From NCBI GenBank assembly GCA_026400435.1, contig JAPLOZ010000043.1, positions 1-64,000 on the forward strand: DNA of 64,000 nucleotides, read 5' to 3'. The notes under the pieces are model-generated. The model saw nothing but the letters and a program-made list of their open reading frames with translations. It did not search any database and was not told the DNA's origin. The DNA is from Hyphomicrobiales bacterium. GTDB lineage: Bacteria; Pseudomonadota; Alphaproteobacteria; Rhizobiales; Rhizobiaceae. This document shows, piece after piece, positions 44,578 through 53,907 of the stretch. Numbering within the stretch: position 1 is the first letter of the stretch; every line of letters begins with the position of its first letter. The position numbers were made by a program, and so were the translations under genes.

Positions 44578-45603
44578 ATGCAGATCAACGCCTATCCGCT
44601 CGACCTTCCGCACCTGCCCCACAGCCTTGCACACCAGATGCGGACATTCGGTGGCCAGGTCGACCGGACTATCGTGACCGTGGATGTGCGCATGTCGCAG
44701 TCTGGACGCTACAAGGGCGATACCCGGGGCGAGCGCTATGCCGAAAGCCTCAAGAAAATTCGCGCGCTCTATACCGAATTCGAGGCCCTCTACGACAATC
44801 TCTCTTTCGTCGAAGTGGACTATGGCAAGGATGCCAAGACCGCCGTTTCGCGGTATTTCTTCGACCGCGATGCCATTCCGGACAAGGCCTGGGACGGCGG
44901 TCCGTTCTACTGCTATTTCGACGGCCTGAAATCCGCCGGCGAAGGCTACGTGCTGCACATGGACGCCGACATGATCTTTGGCGGGCAGAGCCAGTCATGG
45001 ATTGCGGAGGCGATCGACCTTTTGCGGCGCCGTGAGGACCTGCTGTTCGTCAGCCCGCTCGCCGGGCCGCCGCATCCCGAGGGATTGAAGGGCGGGCATG
45101 TCAACGCCGGCGACTTCTACAAGACCGAGATGATCGGGGGACGCCCCGCCTACCGGTTCCGCTCGGTGAGCACTCGGATCTTCCTGACGGACATGGCGCG
45201 ATTCAAGACCAGGATCGGTGCGCTGCCGCTTGACCGGCCGGATGCGAGCCAGCGCCTGCGTGCCTTCCTTCTGGGCAATCCCCCGGAGGCGTTGAGCGCC
45301 GAAATGGTGCTGAGCAACGCGCTGGATGCCCACGGACTTGGAAACCTGCACCTGCGCGGAAGCGGGGACGGGATGTATTCGCTGCACCCGCCGTACCATT
45401 TTCCCGCTTTCCACGAGGCGCTGCCCGGAATCATCGAGCGCATCGAGCGCGGTGACATTCCCGATGCGCAGCGCGGCGACTACGACATCAACAATTCGAT
45501 GTTCGACATGTCGCCGGCATCCAGCCAGCATCGCTGGCACCGGCGCGCGCGGCGGCGCTTGAAGGATATCGGCGCTTACTGGTCGGCCCGCGTGCAGGCC
45601 TGA
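44578..45603 (+). CDS. Putative GT-A-type glycosyltransferase (DxD protein)
   Basis: This protein of about 341 residues has a GT-A-like layout: a strand VDRTIVTVDVRM, then an acidic metal-binding triad in YVLHMDADMIFGG (Asp-Ala-Asp) and a basic C-terminal end. I do not recognise a named family. I prefer the ATG at 44578 because AGGG lies seven bases upstream; the frame also has an ATG at 44509 that overlaps the GH2 stop. It is the last plus-strand gene of the carrier-protein ligase unit and convergent with the flippase gene. It most likely adds a sugar in the polysaccharide pathway. Confidence 0.65.
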   Translation: MQINAYPLDLPHLPHSLAHQMRTFGGQVDRTIVTVDVRMSQSGRYKGDTRGERYAESLKKIRALYTEFEALYDNLSFVEVDYGKDAKTAVSRYFFDRDAIPDKAWDGGPFYCYFDGLKSAGEGYVLHMDADMIFGGQSQSWIAEAIDLLRRREDLLFVSPLAGPPHPEGLKGGHVNAGDFYKTEMIGGRPAYRFRSVSTRIFLTDMARFKTRIGALPLDRPDASQRLRAFLLGNPPEALSAEMVLSNALDAHGLGNLHLRGSGDGMYSLHPPYHFPAFHEALPGIIERIERGDIPDAQRGDYDINNSMFDMSPASSQHRWHRRARRRLKDIGAYWSARVQA

Positions 45604-45609
45604 GGCGGA

Positions 45610-46914
45610 TCACTCGTTTCCCGGATTTGCTCGGGTTCTCCGGCGGCCGATGATTGCCCATGTCGTGAACAGGATCACGACCTGCAGCGCCATGCGGGAG
45701 GCGACTGCACCTTCGAGCCCGCCATAGATGCATCCGGCCCAAACGAAGCCGATGATGGCGAAGTTGGAAATCAGGATGAGGACAACACGCATTGCCTGCA
45801 TGCCGATCGACCGCATGATGTCGGCGCCTATGCCAGCCAAGCCCAGCAGCAACGGGTAGATCGCCAGTATCCGGATCAGACCGACCGAACCGTCGTATTC
45901 GCTGCCAAGCAGCAACGGAACGTAACCAGCCACGAACAGGATGAAAGCAGCCAGCAGGATGCCTATGCCGAGCACGAAGGGAATCACCCGGACACCGAAG
46001 GCAATGCCGTGTTCGGCGCTCTCGTCGGCATGGCGGAAATACCGGGTGTAGGTCGCATAGAGGACCGCACGGATAGGCGCCGTGGCGGCGTCGACAATGC
46101 GGAAGGCGGCGGTGTAGAGCCCCGCCTGTTCGGTGCCCAGCGTCTGCAGGATAACCGGCTTGTCCATGTCCCGGAGGCCCGATGCCGATGCGAATTCGAG
46201 GCTGAACAGGAAGCCTAGCTTGAAGTCAAACCCGGCGAAGGTGAATCTCGGCCTGCCGAAATCGACGAGCACCATGGTGAGGGTCACGGCCGCCGCGAGC
46301 GCGCTGGCGGCAAGGTACCAAAGCGCCCACATGTCCAGCGTGACGACATCGGCCGACAACCACAGGGCGAGGACCGCCAGCAGGCGCAGGATCAGGCTTC
46401 CATTGTCGACGAGAAACTGCTTGCTGGCCTGGTCGTGCGCCATATAGGCCGCCGAACCTAGGAACGTGATTTTGCGGAAGCCGCATTCGGCCACGATCAG
46501 GCAGAATATTCCCAGGCTGCTGAAATTGCCGGTTTCCAGAAAGTGCAGAACCAGGAACGCAAAAATCATACCCGGCACCATTGTGATGCCGGTGAGCATC
46601 AGGGAACGGCCGAAATAATCCGGGAAATCGGCGCGGCTGACCGCCACGCGCTGGATCAGGATGTGTTCGCTTCCCCAGCCGACGAATACACTGACCATCA
46701 GCGCCACCGCGGAAACGCTGGCGAAAGTGCCATAGCCGCTCGGGCCTAGAGCGCGGCTGATGAGCGCGAAAAAGCCGAACTGCACGAAGACCTGGAACGA
46801 GAAGTTGATGCCATAGTAGAACGTGTTGCGGGCCAGCGGTGACGCTAGAAGTTGGCGCAAGCGGTCGCCAACCTGTCTCAGGGTCAAGGGACGCCTGCGC
46901 GTATCATCATCCAT
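45610..46914 (-). CDS. Polysaccharide flippase (Wzx/oligosaccharide flippase family)
   Basis: This 434-residue inner-membrane protein has 12-14 hydrophobic segments in the polysaccharide-synthase (MATE-like) arrangement, starting FYYGINFSFQVFVQFGFFALISRALGPSGYG. It would flip undecaprenyl-linked repeat units to the periplasm. Its genes for polymerase/ligase and Wzz-like chain-length control lie 6-7 kb further on, so a Wzx/Wzy-type system is likely. The ATG at 46914 begins MDDDTRRRPLTLRQVGD. It is convergent with the glycosyltransferase-like gene (6 bases between stops). Confidence 0.87.
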   Translation of the reverse strand: MDDDTRRRPLTLRQVGDRLRQLLASPLARNTFYYGINFSFQVFVQFGFFALISRALGPSGYGTFASVSAVALMVSVFVGWGSEHILIQRVAVSRADFPDYFGRSLMLTGITMVPGMIFAFLVLHFLETGNFSSLGIFCLIVAECGFRKITFLGSAAYMAHDQASKQFLVDNGSLILRLLAVLALWLSADVVTLDMWALWYLAASALAAAVTLTMVLVDFGRPRFTFAGFDFKLGFLFSLEFASASGLRDMDKPVILQTLGTEQAGLYTAAFRIVDAATAPIRAVLYATYTRYFRHADESAEHGIAFGVRVIPFVLGIGILLAAFILFVAGYVPLLLGSEYDGSVGLIRILAIYPLLLGLAGIGADIMRSIGMQAMRVVLILISNFAIIGFVWAGCIYGGLEGAVASRMALQVVILFTTWAIIGRRRTRANPGNE

Positions 46915-47151
46915 CGTCTTACCGCAGCCTGCGCCTGATCTCCCGACGTGCGGGAAAACAAATCCGGGAACTTCGAGGCTGGCCCCGCACCGGCTTTTGA
47001 ACGACTGAAACCATCCGTCCGCCTCCTACCCATCCTTATGCGCCAGCGGTTAATACTCCGAGTCCGTGGCGGCGGCGAACGCGGCTCACCTTCTGTTGAT
47101 CTTCCCGTGGCATTATCCCTCGACATGTACCTCTGAAAGACTGCCGCTCTC

Positions 47152-47832
47152 ATGTTGGCCCGGACATTCGTTTTGACATTCCATGGCATCGGCGATCCGG
47201 TGGTCCCTCTCGCGCCGGGCGAAGGACGCTATTTTGTCAGTGCGGAAACCTATCGGCATACCATCGCTGCCCTTGACGCGCTCGAAGCCGTGCATGGCGT
47301 GCGCCTGCCGGTGACTTTCGACGACGGCAACCTCTCCGATTATTCGGTCGGATTGCCGGCGCTTGTCGATGTGGGGCGTACCGGGCGATTTTTCGTTCTG
47401 GCCGGGCGGATTGGCAAGCCAGGCTATCTTTCGGGCGACCAGATGCGCGAGATGGTTTCGGCCGGCATGACCATCGGAAGCCATGGATGGGACCATATCG
47501 ACTGGCGTCATCTGGATGCGGCCGGGCGGCAGCGCGAATGGTACGACGCGCCCAGGCGGATAGAGGACGAGACCGGGGCGCCGGTGACGCAGGCCGCAAT
47601 CCCGTTCGGCGCCTTCGACAGGCAAGTCCTGCAGCGCCTCAAGGCGGCCGGCTATCGCCGCGTTTTCAGCAGCGGCGGGGGCTTCACCTTCGACAGCGCC
47701 TGGTTCTGCCCGCGCCTGTCGGCCACCGACACGTTCGAGCCCGACCGCGATATCACGTCGCAACTCGGATTCAAGCAGGTTCTGCGCGGCACCGCCTATG
47801 CGCCGCTGCGCCGCCTGCGTTACCGGATATAA
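47152..47832 (+). CDS. Polysaccharide deacetylase family protein (NodB-like)
   Basis: This 226-residue protein has a compact NodB-homology core. Motif 1 is TFDDGN with the two metal/catalytic aspartates, motif 2 is SHGWDH with the metal histidines, and PFGAFDRQVL fits motif 3. It would remove acetyl groups from a carbohydrate such as an N-acetylhexosamine in the exported polymer. No signal peptide is obvious. A 237-base region with nothing recognisable precedes it and separates it from the divergent flippase. The ribosome binding site is weak. It is convergent with the GT2 gene. Confidence 0.83.
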   Translation: MLARTFVLTFHGIGDPVVPLAPGEGRYFVSAETYRHTIAALDALEAVHGVRLPVTFDDGNLSDYSVGLPALVDVGRTGRFFVLAGRIGKPGYLSGDQMREMVSAGMTIGSHGWDHIDWRHLDAAGRQREWYDAPRRIEDETGAPVTQAAIPFGAFDRQVLQRLKAAGYRRVFSSGGGFTFDSAWFCPRLSATDTFEPDRDITSQLGFKQVLRGTAYAPLRRLRYRI

Positions 47833-47874
47833 GGTCCGGACGGCAATCCGCTGCCTTGCATTCCTGGACCTGGC

Positions 47875-48783
47875 CTAGTCCGTTTGCCGGTACAGCTGCG
47901 CCAACGGAAGACCGAAGACAGCCCGCAACTTGCCCCGATTGAGCGCCAGCTTCTGGCGCATGCGAAAGAAGGACGCGCGGTCGAACGGCATGTAGAACAG
48001 GGCAAGAAGCGCGGCGGCGGCACATTTGGCTGTCGCGTCGATGGCGAAAACCAGCTGCGCGACCAGGCCTGGATTGCCGGCCTTGCGCAGATTTCCATAG
48101 GACTGACCCGACCGCACAGCCCGGCGAAGGATGTAGGAAGGCTGCAGCCTCTCCGGGGGGACGCGCTCGTGTACGATGGCGTCGTCCGTGGCGACTATCA
48201 CGGCGCCGCGTGCGGCCGCTTCGGCGAAAAAGGCCGTATCCTCACCGCCCGACACGCCAAGCGCCGGGTCGAAGCGCAATCCGAGGCGGCGAACAAGTTC
48301 CATCCGCACCAGCGTGTTCCCACCGCGCCCTGTCGACAGGCGTTTTCCCCGGTAGCCCCAATTCAAGTAGAGCGGATTGGCGCGGACAAGCCAACGCGGG
48401 GCATTGTCGGGATAGGCGGGAAGGACCGGCCCGATCACAACATCTGCACGGTATTCGGCCTGGCAGGCAAACAGCCGCTCCAACCAGTTGGGCTCGACCC
48501 ATTCGTCGTCGTCCACGAAGACCATCCAGTCGCCGGTGGTGGCATCGAGCAGGGCATTGCGCGCGTGAGATATATTCCCGGCGCCAACCGGGATACAGGT
48601 TATCGACAGGCTGTCGATGTCGAGGCTTTCGATGATCCGCTGAGCGGCTCCGTCCCGGGAATCGTCGGCAACGAGCGCCGTGGCGACAATTCCTTGCGTG
48701 GCGCTGAGATCGGCGAGCGAGCGAAGCGTATCGGCGAGTGAAGAACGCCCCATGCTCGCGATCGCGATCGTGACCAATTGCAT
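47875..48783 (-). CDS. Glycosyltransferase family 2 protein
   Basis: This 302-residue GT2 enzyme has the nucleotide-sugar fold: VTIAIASMGRSSLADTLRSL, then ARNALLDATTGDWMVFVDDDE with the metal-binding DDD and a later GGEDTAFFAEA segment with the catalytic acidic residues. A hydrophobic stretch near the C-terminus (about residues 240-265) may tether it to the membrane. It should transfer a sugar to a lipid-linked repeat unit; donor unknown. It is divergent from the alpha/beta hydrolase gene across a 180-base gap with a CCCCGGGG palindrome near 48854. Confidence 0.9.
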   Translation of the reverse strand: MQLVTIAIASMGRSSLADTLRSLADLSATQGIVATALVADDSRDGAAQRIIESLDIDSLSITCIPVGAGNISHARNALLDATTGDWMVFVDDDEWVEPNWLERLFACQAEYRADVVIGPVLPAYPDNAPRWLVRANPLYLNWGYRGKRLSTGRGGNTLVRMELVRRLGLRFDPALGVSGGEDTAFFAEAAARGAVIVATDDAIVHERVPPERLQPSYILRRAVRSGQSYGNLRKAGNPGLVAQLVFAIDATAKCAAAALLALFYMPFDRASFFRMRQKLALNRGKLRAVFGLPLAQLYRQTD

Positions 48784-48963
48784 TTTAACCGATAGCCCCG
48801 GAATTCTTTTCAGCCATTTTAGGGGAGAGAGGATGATATTGATTTAATGTCCCCGGGGCGAATTTCGTTACCGAATTAAAGGAAAGCTAGGAACGCTTGG
48901 ATAGCTTCGGGCGCCCTGCCCCAGTTATTCCAGGATAGCCCTGATCCCAATGCCGGCCGCGAT

Positions 48964-50745
48964 ATGAACATACATCGTTTCGACATTTCAAAGGCGCGCT
49001 TCGCTGGCAGCGAAATCGCCAACCCACCCGCCGAGCCGGTCACCTTCGACGGGCTGGCAGGCATGTTTCATCGGGCGCCGGGCTCCACAGCGGTCCTTCT
49101 TCTGAGCCCCTGGGGCTACGAAGAACTCTGTTCACGTCAAACATTTCGCATTCTTGGCGAACGCCTAGCGGCGGCGAGCTTCCCCTGCCTGCGGTACGAC
49201 TATCCGGCCACAGGCAATTCGCTGGGCGACAGCGCCGGCATCGACGACGATCGGGCGTGGCGTGTATCGGTGGGCCGGGCACTGAAAGAACTGCTGCGGC
49301 TCAGCGATGCCCGCCGCGTCATCGTGATGGGCCAGGGTGTCGGCGGCGCACTTGCTGGCGAACTGGCCCGCGACGTTGATGTCGACGGCCTCGTCTTCCT
49401 GGCGCCGGTCATGCAGGGCAGGTCCTATCTGCGCGAAGTGACAGCCTGGACGGGCATGACCAAACCGACATTTCTGGTTGATGCAACCGACGGGCCGGCG
49501 GGCGGTCTGATGGCGGGCGGATTTGTATTGTCGGCCGCTTCCACAAGCGAGATCCGTTCGCTCGATCTGGCGAAGGATTGGAAGCCGCGTGCGCAGGAGA
49601 TCCTGTTGGCAGCGCGCGCCGACCATTTCGGCGACGCCAAGCTGACAGGCGCGCTCGAAGCCAACGGCGTTCCACACGACGTGATTCCGTTCGACAACTA
49701 TTCCGACTATGTCTCGGACCCCACGCTTAATGCCGTGCCCACCAGCCTGATCGAGGGAGTCGTTGCGTGGTGCATCGCAAAATTCGGATCCGAACGCCGA
49801 ACGAACCCTCCCGACGCGCCTTTGCCCGCCACGCTCGAGGATGCGGCTTTCAAGCAGACAATGATCCGCTTCGGACCGGATCGAATATTGTTCGGCGCAT
49901 TGACAGAACCGACGGGCAAGCGTGCGAAAACAGCACTGCTGTTTTTGAATTCCGGTTATGATCACTCGATTGGCTGGGGCCGTATGAACGTTGACTTTGC
50001 GCGGGAACTTGCGCGCGATGGCTACATTACGCTGCGGCTCGATGCAGCCGGCATCGGCGAAAGTCGATTGTGGCCCGGACAAGCTGCGCAGGTTTTGTTT
50101 TCCGAGCTGCAGAAAGACGATGTCAGATTGGCGATCGACTGGCTGACCGAGCAAATGGGCGTGGAGAAGCACGTTCTGGTCGGCCGCTGCAGCGGCGCCT
50201 ACCTTGCCGGGATCGCAGCGGAAGCAGACCCGCGAGCCTCTGGCGCGGTCATCATCAACGCGCGGCGGCTGGTCTGGGACCATTCCGACGATGTCGACAA
50301 GGCCATTCGCGCACCCCTCCAGACCGTGGACACCTATCGCCGCAAGATGCTCGACAAGCAGACGCTGACGCGCATCCTGAACGGCGAATTGTCGGTTCCG
50401 GCGTCTGCGTTGAAACTCGGTCGCGCGCTGTTGCGCATCCTGGATCGCAAACTCGCTCCGGTATTGCGTGGAGCCTCGCGGCACTATCGGCTCGACAGGA
50501 TCGTTCAGAACCGTTTCGCGAAGCTCCGCGACCGTGGCGCGCATGTGGAGCTGATCCATAGCAACCAGGACCATGGCGGCCACGAAGCCATGACCTGGTT
50601 CGGTCAAGACCTGGGACGGCTGTCCGAATATCCCAATGTCGTGTCGACCTTCCTCGACCAGGCCGACCACAACGTGACACCACTCGAAGCGCGGCGCGCA
50701 CTGCTGGAGAGATTGCGTGCAATTGCCATTCGCTGCGGGTCGTAG
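48964..50745 (+). CDS. Tandem alpha/beta hydrolase with a Cys nucleophile in the second domain
   Basis: This 593-residue protein carries two alpha/beta-hydrolase-like domains in a row (about 1-270 and 290-593). In the first, the nucleophile elbow reads MGQGVGG, so the usual Ser is Gly125 and the domain is probably inactive. In the second, the elbow reads VGRCSGAYL with Cys409 at the nucleophile position and a late histidine in DQADHNVTP. A Cys in this place is seen in some thioesterases and acyl-transfer enzymes. No signal peptide. It lies in the polysaccharide island 3 kb after the carrier-protein ligase unit, so release or transfer of a carrier-bound group is a plausible role; no stronger statement is possible. 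Confidence 0.75.
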   Translation: MNIHRFDISKARFAGSEIANPPAEPVTFDGLAGMFHRAPGSTAVLLLSPWGYEELCSRQTFRILGERLAAASFPCLRYDYPATGNSLGDSAGIDDDRAWRVSVGRALKELLRLSDARRVIVMGQGVGGALAGELARDVDVDGLVFLAPVMQGRSYLREVTAWTGMTKPTFLVDATDGPAGGLMAGGFVLSAASTSEIRSLDLAKDWKPRAQEILLAARADHFGDAKLTGALEANGVPHDVIPFDNYSDYVSDPTLNAVPTSLIEGVVAWCIAKFGSERRTNPPDAPLPATLEDAAFKQTMIRFGPDRILFGALTEPTGKRAKTALLFLNSGYDHSIGWGRMNVDFARELARDGYITLRLDAAGIGESRLWPGQAAQVLFSELQKDDVRLAIDWLTEQMGVEKHVLVGRCSGAYLAGIAAEADPRASGAVIINARRLVWDHSDDVDKAIRAPLQTVDTYRRKMLDKQTLTRILNGELSVPASALKLGRALLRILDRKLAPVLRGASRHYRLDRIVQNRFAKLRDRGAHVELIHSNQDHGGHEAMTWFGQDLGRLSEYPNVVSTFLDQADHNVTPLEARRALLERLRAIAIRCGS

Positions 50746-50774
50746 CGACGCAAGGCGACCTGCTTCACCGCCTG

Positions 50775-52505
50775 TCACATGTTGAGCAGGGAACCACCGG
50801 CGACGCGTTTGGGGCGTTCCTGGCCACGTTGCGCCATGTTCAGCAACGAAAGACCGACGACGCGTTTGGGCGGTTCATCGTTGGCTGGCGCCAGCTCGAC
50901 GTGCTCGGCACTGCCCGGGAGTTCGGACTCGCCCTGGGAGCGGGTTTCGACCGATTTTTCCGGGGCGGCGGCGTCGTGGGGAGCAACCACCGACATGGCC
51001 CCGGGTGCGGCGAATCGTTGGCCGAACTGCTGGGAAACCTGCCGCATCGCCTCGCGGCCCACGACCAGGGCCACGCCCAGCACCAGTCCAAGAATGCCCC
51101 CGAGCGCCACCAGAAGCTTCTTTTTCGGCCAGACCGGAATATCCGATGGCAGGCCGGGCGATATGATCCGGGCGCCGGGAACGACCACTTGGTCCAGCTC
51201 GGATATTTCCTTCGTCTTGGCGAGGGCGTTCTCGTAGAGCGTCCGCGTCGCCTGCGCCTCGGTTTCGAGCGCGCGCAGGCCGACCAGCGCCGAGTCACCG
51301 GTAACGGTTACCGCGCGCGAGGTATCGACGGCGGCTTCGAGATTGGCGACCCGCTCCCTGGCGACCCCGAGCTCGATCTTGGCAGCGTTGGCGGTGTCCT
51401 GCGCGTCCGCGCGAAGCAGGCCCTCGAGCCGCGCGACATCCGACTTGGCGCGGATGAGCTGCGGATGGCGCGGAAGAAGTCCAGCCTCGAGGCTCGCCAC
51501 GGTGCGCGCGGCGAGCGTGTACTGTTCGCGAAGCCTGGCGCCATTGGCAGAGGCGGACAGTTCGTTGATCGAATTGAGGTTCACGCCCTTTTTGAGGAAC
51601 GCCGCGATCTCGTCGTAGCGCGCCTGCTTCTCCGCCAGTTCGGCCCGCGCTTCCGTCAATTGCGCGCTGAGACCGCCGAGTTCCTGACTCTTGAGCAGGC
51701 CATCCTGGCCCGTGCTCTGCAACTGATGTTCCGCCTTGAAGCGCTGCACGGCCAGTTCGGCGTCGTTCAGGCGCTCGCGCAGGCCCACGAGACGCTGCTG
51801 AATCTGCTCACCAACTTCGGCGGAGGAGGCTTCGTTCTGGCGTTTGCGGTCTTCAAGATAGCTTTCCGCGATGGCTTGGGCAAGTTTAGCCGCCTTGTCC
51901 GGATTGTCTGAATCCACCAGGATATCGACAACGAAAGTCAGGCCTTCGCGCTTGACTGCGACGGCCTTGCCTAGAGCCTCGACCGCGTCGTTCTCGCGCC
52001 GCGCCTCGCTTGCCGGGTCCCGGGAAACGTCACTCCCCCGAAGCAGCGAGAGAACCGACGACACCAGTCCGGAAGCCGCATGCTCGCCGAATTCGGGGTC
52101 GTTCGTCAGATCAAATTGCTGCACAACCGGACGCAGTGTGGTGTCCGAGGCGATCACCGCGACATGGCTGTCGACAAAGGTGCCGTCGTCGATGCCGCGT
52201 GCAATGACATTGGGATTGTCGAAAGGCTGGCGCGTGGACGGGTCGATGAGCATGCGCGCGCTTGCGCGATAGATCGGATGCACAGTCAGCGTATAGGCGG
52301 CAGTCGCGCCGGCCAGCAACACGGCCGTCAGCAACACTATCCCGAACCGGCGGCGCAGGATCGTCGCGATTGCCCAGATGTCGAACTGTATCGGACCGGG
52401 GGGTGTCTGGAGACGAGCAGGCACGGCAACGTCCTCGAAGCCTTCGAATTCACCTAACAATAGGTAAAGCCCATTGGTTAGCACTTCGCTAATGGCGACG
52501 CTCAT
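50775..52505 (-). CDS. Wzz/GumC-type chain-length determinant protein, no kinase domain
   Basis: This protein of about 576 residues has two membrane segments, at about 50-70 and 430-450, around a long coiled-coil periplasmic region. The Wzz N-terminal block includes YRASARMLIDPSTRQPF. It lacks the Walker motifs of fused tyrosine kinases. The extreme C-terminus contains two near-identical copies of PKRVxGxSLLNM separated by AQRGQER. It controls the length of the exported polysaccharide with the polymerase. The ATG at 52505 overlaps the stop of the O-antigen ligase gene by 17 bases; translational coupling is likely. Confidence 0.86.
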   Translation of the reverse strand: MSVAISEVLTNGLYLLLGEFEGFEDVAVPARLQTPPGPIQFDIWAIATILRRRFGIVLLTAVLLAGATAAYTLTVHPIYRASARMLIDPSTRQPFDNPNVIARGIDDGTFVDSHVAVIASDTTLRPVVQQFDLTNDPEFGEHAASGLVSSVLSLLRGSDVSRDPASEARRENDAVEALGKAVAVKREGLTFVVDILVDSDNPDKAAKLAQAIAESYLEDRKRQNEASSAEVGEQIQQRLVGLRERLNDAELAVQRFKAEHQLQSTGQDGLLKSQELGGLSAQLTEARAELAEKQARYDEIAAFLKKGVNLNSINELSASANGARLREQYTLAARTVASLEAGLLPRHPQLIRAKSDVARLEGLLRADAQDTANAAKIELGVARERVANLEAAVDTSRAVTVTGDSALVGLRALETEAQATRTLYENALAKTKEISELDQVVVPGARIISPGLPSDIPVWPKKKLLVALGGILGLVLGVALVVGREAMRQVSQQFGQRFAAPGAMSVVAPHDAAAPEKSVETRSQGESELPGSAEHVELAPANDEPPKRVVGLSLLNMAQRGQERPKRVAGGSLLNM

Positions 52506-53814
52506 CGCCAAGGCTTGCGCGCGCCGACGGATCGGCGGCGCGCGGCAGCAAGGCCGCAAATATGAACAGCATCCAAGTCACCGAATAGCCGCGAAACCAG
52601 CTGCTCTCCAGCATGTTGTGAGAGACGACGGTGAGCACCAGCGTGATCGAGAGCCAGCACAAGGCCGGCCGGTCGGCCCCGGCTCGGGCAGCGGAAAACA
52701 AGGCGGCCACGATCGTTGCCAGAAGGATCGACAGCCCCACGGCGCCGGTCTCCAGCAGCGTGTCGAGATAGCCATTGTGCGCCTGCAGCAGCCCGACCAC
52801 GAATCCCGGCGCCTCGCGCTGGACGATGGATCCTGCGCCGACGCCCCAGAAAGACGCATAGCCCTGGCCGACGAGCGGGCTGCGGGAAATGACATCGAGC
52901 GCGAACTGCCAGATGACCGTTCGCCCGGTGAAAGTTTCGTCGTCGAACAGGAACATGGAAAGATCCGCGAAGCCGAATGCCGTCAACGCGGAGAGGTACA
53001 ACCCGGCCAGCAGCCCCAACACTGCGGCAAACAGGACGAGCAATGCCGCGTTCATGCGCAGGAAGCGCGTGATCGTAACCACCACAAAGACGAAGACAGG
53101 CATGGTGACAGCGAGACCGAGCGACGTCTTCGACTTGCTCTCCACCAGCGCATAGAAAGCGGCGAAGACGAGGCCGACAAGAACAATGCGAAGCCATCCG
53201 CGTTTGACGACGGCGCCGTAGATGCAGAAAAGCATGGCGAACGCCATCATCACGCCGAGTTCGTTCTTTTGCGAATAGATGCCCTCGTGGCCGATCGGCC
53301 CGGGCGGCGTCAGGAGGACAACGGCCGCGTTCAGGATGACGGCAATGGCGAATACCGCCAGCACCCGATCGAGGATGGCATCGCGGTCGTCGGCGAAGAC
53401 GGTCGAAATGCCGAGGGCAAGCACGATGATGATCTGCAAGGCCAGGCGCCGGAAGGCGATGGCCGGCACCGGCGACCAAAGTACGCTGAGCAGCGCGAAG
53501 GCCAGATAGCAGAACACCAAGACGATGACGGGATCGCTAAAGAGCTGTCCGAATCGGGCGTTGCTGCGCCATGCGGCGATCACTGCCATGCCAAGCACGA
53601 CGATCCAGAACATCTGGTTGAGCGGGCTCGATTGCGAGGCTGTGATATTGATGTCGGAAATCTCGCCGGCAAACCGCCAACGCAATATCGCCGGCGAAAT
53701 CAGGACGGAGTAAGCCATGATGATCGCTGGGATCCAGGGCAACACGAAACGGGCGAGTTCGTTCGCCGTGTCGCCGGCATCGATGCTGGCCTGCTCGTAT
53801 CGGTCGTCCGTCAT
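52489..53814 (-). CDS. O-antigen ligase/polymerase family protein (Wzy/WaaL-like)
   Basis: This 441-residue inner-membrane protein has about 12 hydrophobic segments and a large periplasmic loop with the family residues HNGYLDTLLETGAVGL. IYSQKNELGVMMAFAM is the other landmark. Such proteins polymerise repeat units or ligate polymer to lipid A. The ATG at 53814 starts MTDDRYEQASIDAG. Next to a Wzz-like gene and with a flippase 6 kb away, it is the likely Wzy-type polymerase of this locus. It follows the GH5 gene by 93 bases on the same strand. Confidence 0.87.
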   Translation of the reverse strand: MTDDRYEQASIDAGDTANELARFVLPWIPAIIMAYSVLISPAILRWRFAGEISDINITASQSSPLNQMFWIVVLGMAVIAAWRSNARFGQLFSDPVIVLVFCYLAFALLSVLWSPVPAIAFRRLALQIIIVLALGISTVFADDRDAILDRVLAVFAIAVILNAAVVLLTPPGPIGHEGIYSQKNELGVMMAFAMLFCIYGAVVKRGWLRIVLVGLVFAAFYALVESKSKTSLGLAVTMPVFVFVVVTITRFLRMNAALLVLFAAVLGLLAGLYLSALTAFGFADLSMFLFDDETFTGRTVIWQFALDVISRSPLVGQGYASFWGVGAGSIVQREAPGFVVGLLQAHNGYLDTLLETGAVGLSILLATIVAALFSAARAGADRPALCWLSITLVLTVVSHNMLESSWFRGYSVTWMLFIFAALLPRAADPSARASLGDERRH

Positions 53815-53907
53815 TGAGCCCGTTTGTCGTCGCGTTATCGGCGCCGGTCGAATCGGCCTCATGGAAAATAGCACCGTTTGCGATTCGCCGCTGGACCGAC
53901 GTCGCGG

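Noticed and set aside
42723-44588. 621-codon minus-strand frame opposite the GH2-type gene
   Set aside because: Shadow frame; the plus-strand protein has intact GH2 catalytic blocks.
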